A DNA stretch of 64,000 nucleotides from Ralstonia mannitolilytica (lineage in GTDB: Bacteria > Pseudomonadota > Gammaproteobacteria > Burkholderiales > Burkholderiaceae), in assembly GCF_905397375.1 (NCBI RefSeq), contig NZ_CAJPVG010000001.1, positions 930,001 to 994,000 on the forward strand, given 5' to 3'. How positions within the stretch are numbered: position 1 is the stretch's first letter; the number at the start of each line of letters is the position of its first letter. The notes below the pieces were generated by a model, which was given only the letters and a program-made list of their open reading frames with translations, searched no databases and was not told the origin of the DNA. Below, piece by piece: positions 62,776 to 64,000 of the stretch. The position numbers and the translations under genes are program-made.

Positions 62776-62801
62776 GCCGGCACCTGCACCCAGGTGCCGG
62801 C
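62776..62801 (+). terminator. Perfect 11-bp hairpin between the hscC operon and a two-component system
   Basis: GCCGGCACCTG (62776-62786) pairs perfectly with CAGGTGCCGGC (62791-62801) over a CACC loop, 42 nt before the response-regulator start. There is no immediate T run (CTATTCGTTT follows), so it may be a weak terminator of the hscC operon or a leader structure of the next one. Confidence 0.5.
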
Positions 62802-62843
62802 TATTCGTTTACGTCTTGACCGCCGAATTCCGGATTTCCGCGC

Positions 62844-63509
62844 ATGAACGCCATCCTCCTCATCGAAGACGATTTGCCACTGGGTACGGCGCTGGCCCGC
62901 GCGCTGCGCCAGGCCGGCTACAACGCGACCTGGGTGCGCCGGCTGGTCGACGCGCAGAAATGGATGACCACCAACACGTTCGAGGCCATCGTGCTCGACC
63001 TGGGCCTGCCCGACGGCGAGGGGCATGTCTTCCTGGAGGAACTGCGTGCCGCGCATTGCGATGTGCCGGTCATCATCGCCAGCGGGCGCGATGCGCTGGA
63101 CGAGCGCCTCAAGGGCCTGGACGCCGGCGCCGACGACTTTCTCGTCAAGCCGTTTCCCGTGGATGAGCTCATCGCCCGCCTGCGCGCGGTGCTGCGCCGC
63201 CATGCGGGGCAGAGCACGAACCAGTGGAGCGTCGGCAACCTCGTGGTGGAGCCCTCCCAGAAGCGCGTGACGCAGGACGGCCAGGTCATCGAACTGACGC
63301 CGCGCGAGTACCAGCTTCTGCTCGAACTGGTGCGCCGGGCCCATCGCTGGGTGCCGCGCGAAACGCTGATGGACGCGCTCTACCGCGAGGGCGACAGCGT
63401 GAGCGCCAACGCGCTCGAAGTCGTCATCCACCACCTGCGCCGCAAGCTCGGCAATGAAACCATCCAGACCATCCGCGGTGTCGGCTACATGATCGGGGGC
63501 GACCGGTGA
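62844..63509 (+). CDS. OmpR-family response regulator
   Basis: A 221-residue regulator of the QseB/TctD/PmrA style. The receiver domain (NAILLIEDDLPLGTALARAL) has the phospho-Asp in AIVLDLGLPDGEG and the Lys in FLVKPFPVDELIARLRAVLR. The C-terminal winged helix shows ELTPREYQLLLELVRRAHRW and VIHHLRRKLGNETIQTIRGV. The stop overlaps the kinase GTG. No target can be named from the window. Confidence 0.93.
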   Translation: MNAILLIEDDLPLGTALARALRQAGYNATWVRRLVDAQKWMTTNTFEAIVLDLGLPDGEGHVFLEELRAAHCDVPVIIASGRDALDERLKGLDAGADDFLVKPFPVDELIARLRAVLRRHAGQSTNQWSVGNLVVEPSQKRVTQDGQVIELTPREYQLLLELVRRAHRWVPRETLMDALYREGDSVSANALEVVIHHLRRKLGNETIQTIRGVGYMIGGDR

Positions 63510-64000
63510 AGTTTGCGGTCCCGGCCATCCTGCGGGTCCGCTCGCTGTCGTTCCGGCTGTATGTCCTGATCCTGCTAGCACTGGTGCTGATGCTGCTGGT
63601 GCAGCTTATCATCGCCCACCTCGAAATCTCGCGCACCAACAGCCGCCAGGTGGTGAGCGATCTGCGCATGTCGGCGCAGGCGTATGCCGACCTCACTGCG
63701 CTCAACATGGACGATGTGCCGCGCCGCGAAGAATTCCTGCGACGGCTCACCGATATCAAGCTGGGCCTGTCGCTGCCCAACATCCTGCCCGGCGAGTTCC
63801 GCTACGTGCTGTGCGATCGCAGCGGCAATGTCATCACCGCATTCCCGGGCGCACCGACCATGCCGTGCGGCAGGGCGCACGATGCGGTTGTCGAGATCAA
63901 CCTCGAAGGCAAGCCGTGGCGCAGCTATACGGTCGACAGCGTAGACGGCCGGATCTCCGCCACCGTGGCGCAGCCGCTTTCGGCCTACGAGCGCGCCATT
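63506..64000 (+). CDS. Sensor histidine kinase, N-terminal part (runs off the window)
   Basis: The frame starts at a GTG overlapping the regulator's TGA and stays open to the last base, 165 codons. It encodes a first membrane helix (LYVLILLALVLMLLVQLIIA, about residues 20-39) and a periplasmic sensor region with DLRMSAQAYADLTALNMDDV and YVLCDRSGNVITAFPGAPTM. The HAMP and kinase domains must follow outside. It is the partner of the preceding response regulator. Confidence 0.85.
   Translation, partial: MKFAVPAILRVRSLSFRLYVLILLALVLMLLVQLIIAHLEISRTNSRQVVSDLRMSAQAYADLTALNMDDVPRREEFLRRLTDIKLGLSLPNILPGEFRYVLCDRSGNVITAFPGAPTMPCGRAHDAVVEINLEGKPWRSYTVDSVDGRISATVAQPLSAYERAI

Overview
The window is high-GC DNA with betaproteobacterial gene content. 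It fits a Ralstonia-type organism (Burkholderiaceae): fliF-to-fliK flagellar genes, czc-type metal efflux, FabH-like and MocR/DUF2917 genes, and many LysR, TetR and MarR regulators. In the Ralstonia genomes I know, the flagellar genes lie on the second replicon, so this is plausibly chromosome 2 or the megaplasmid. That is inference. I saw no rRNA, tRNA, insertion sequence, prophage or CRISPR.

Layout. 1-6.2 kb: the flagellar operon fliF (5' end missing), fliG, fliH, fliI, fliJ, fliK, followed by a possible small structured RNA with a terminator. 6.6-16.5 kb: membrane and stress genes (DedA-rhodanese fusion, PAT-like acetyltransferase, small lipoproteins, a secreted FDxYT-repeat protein, DUF1345, AI-2E-type permease, Fsr, phosphoribosyltransferase, HdeD, LysE with its LysR). 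16.5-25.6 kb: a small gene behind two LexA boxes, then genes of acyl/lipid metabolism and detoxification (MBL hydrolase, SDR, histidine phosphatase, FabH-like synthase, tautomerase, SRPBCC/ArsR pair, hydrolase-MarR-enoyl-CoA hydratase operon). 25.7-30.9 kb: a MocR regulator, M20 peptidase, TauD-like dioxygenase and DUF2917 protein; the mocR and tauD/DUF2917 promoter regions carry the same three-part operator. 30.9-39.2 kb: a heavy-metal two-component system, a CusR-type box, a small DPYT-repeat protein and a CzcCBA-type RND pump. 39.2-47.2 kb: HIT protein, MFS, TetR, an ABC substrate-binding protein with a TetR-type operator, D-2-hydroxyacid dehydrogenase, glycine-zipper lipoprotein and a chemoreceptor.

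47.9-56.4 kb is the most interesting block: NfrB (glycosyltransferase plus MshEN c-di-GMP-binding motifs), NfrA (TPR plus outer-membrane barrel), WecB (UDP-ManNAc production), a small exported protein, a DUF2334 deacetylase-like protein and an exported glycoside-hydrolase-like protein. Together they look like a complete c-di-GMP-controlled ManNAc exopolysaccharide system with two extra modifying enzymes not part of the E. coli Nfr description that I know.

56.4-64 kb: MscS channel, MntH, an HscC-type Hsp70 with a membrane J-like partner lacking the HPD histidine, and an OmpR-family regulator with the start of its sensor kinase.
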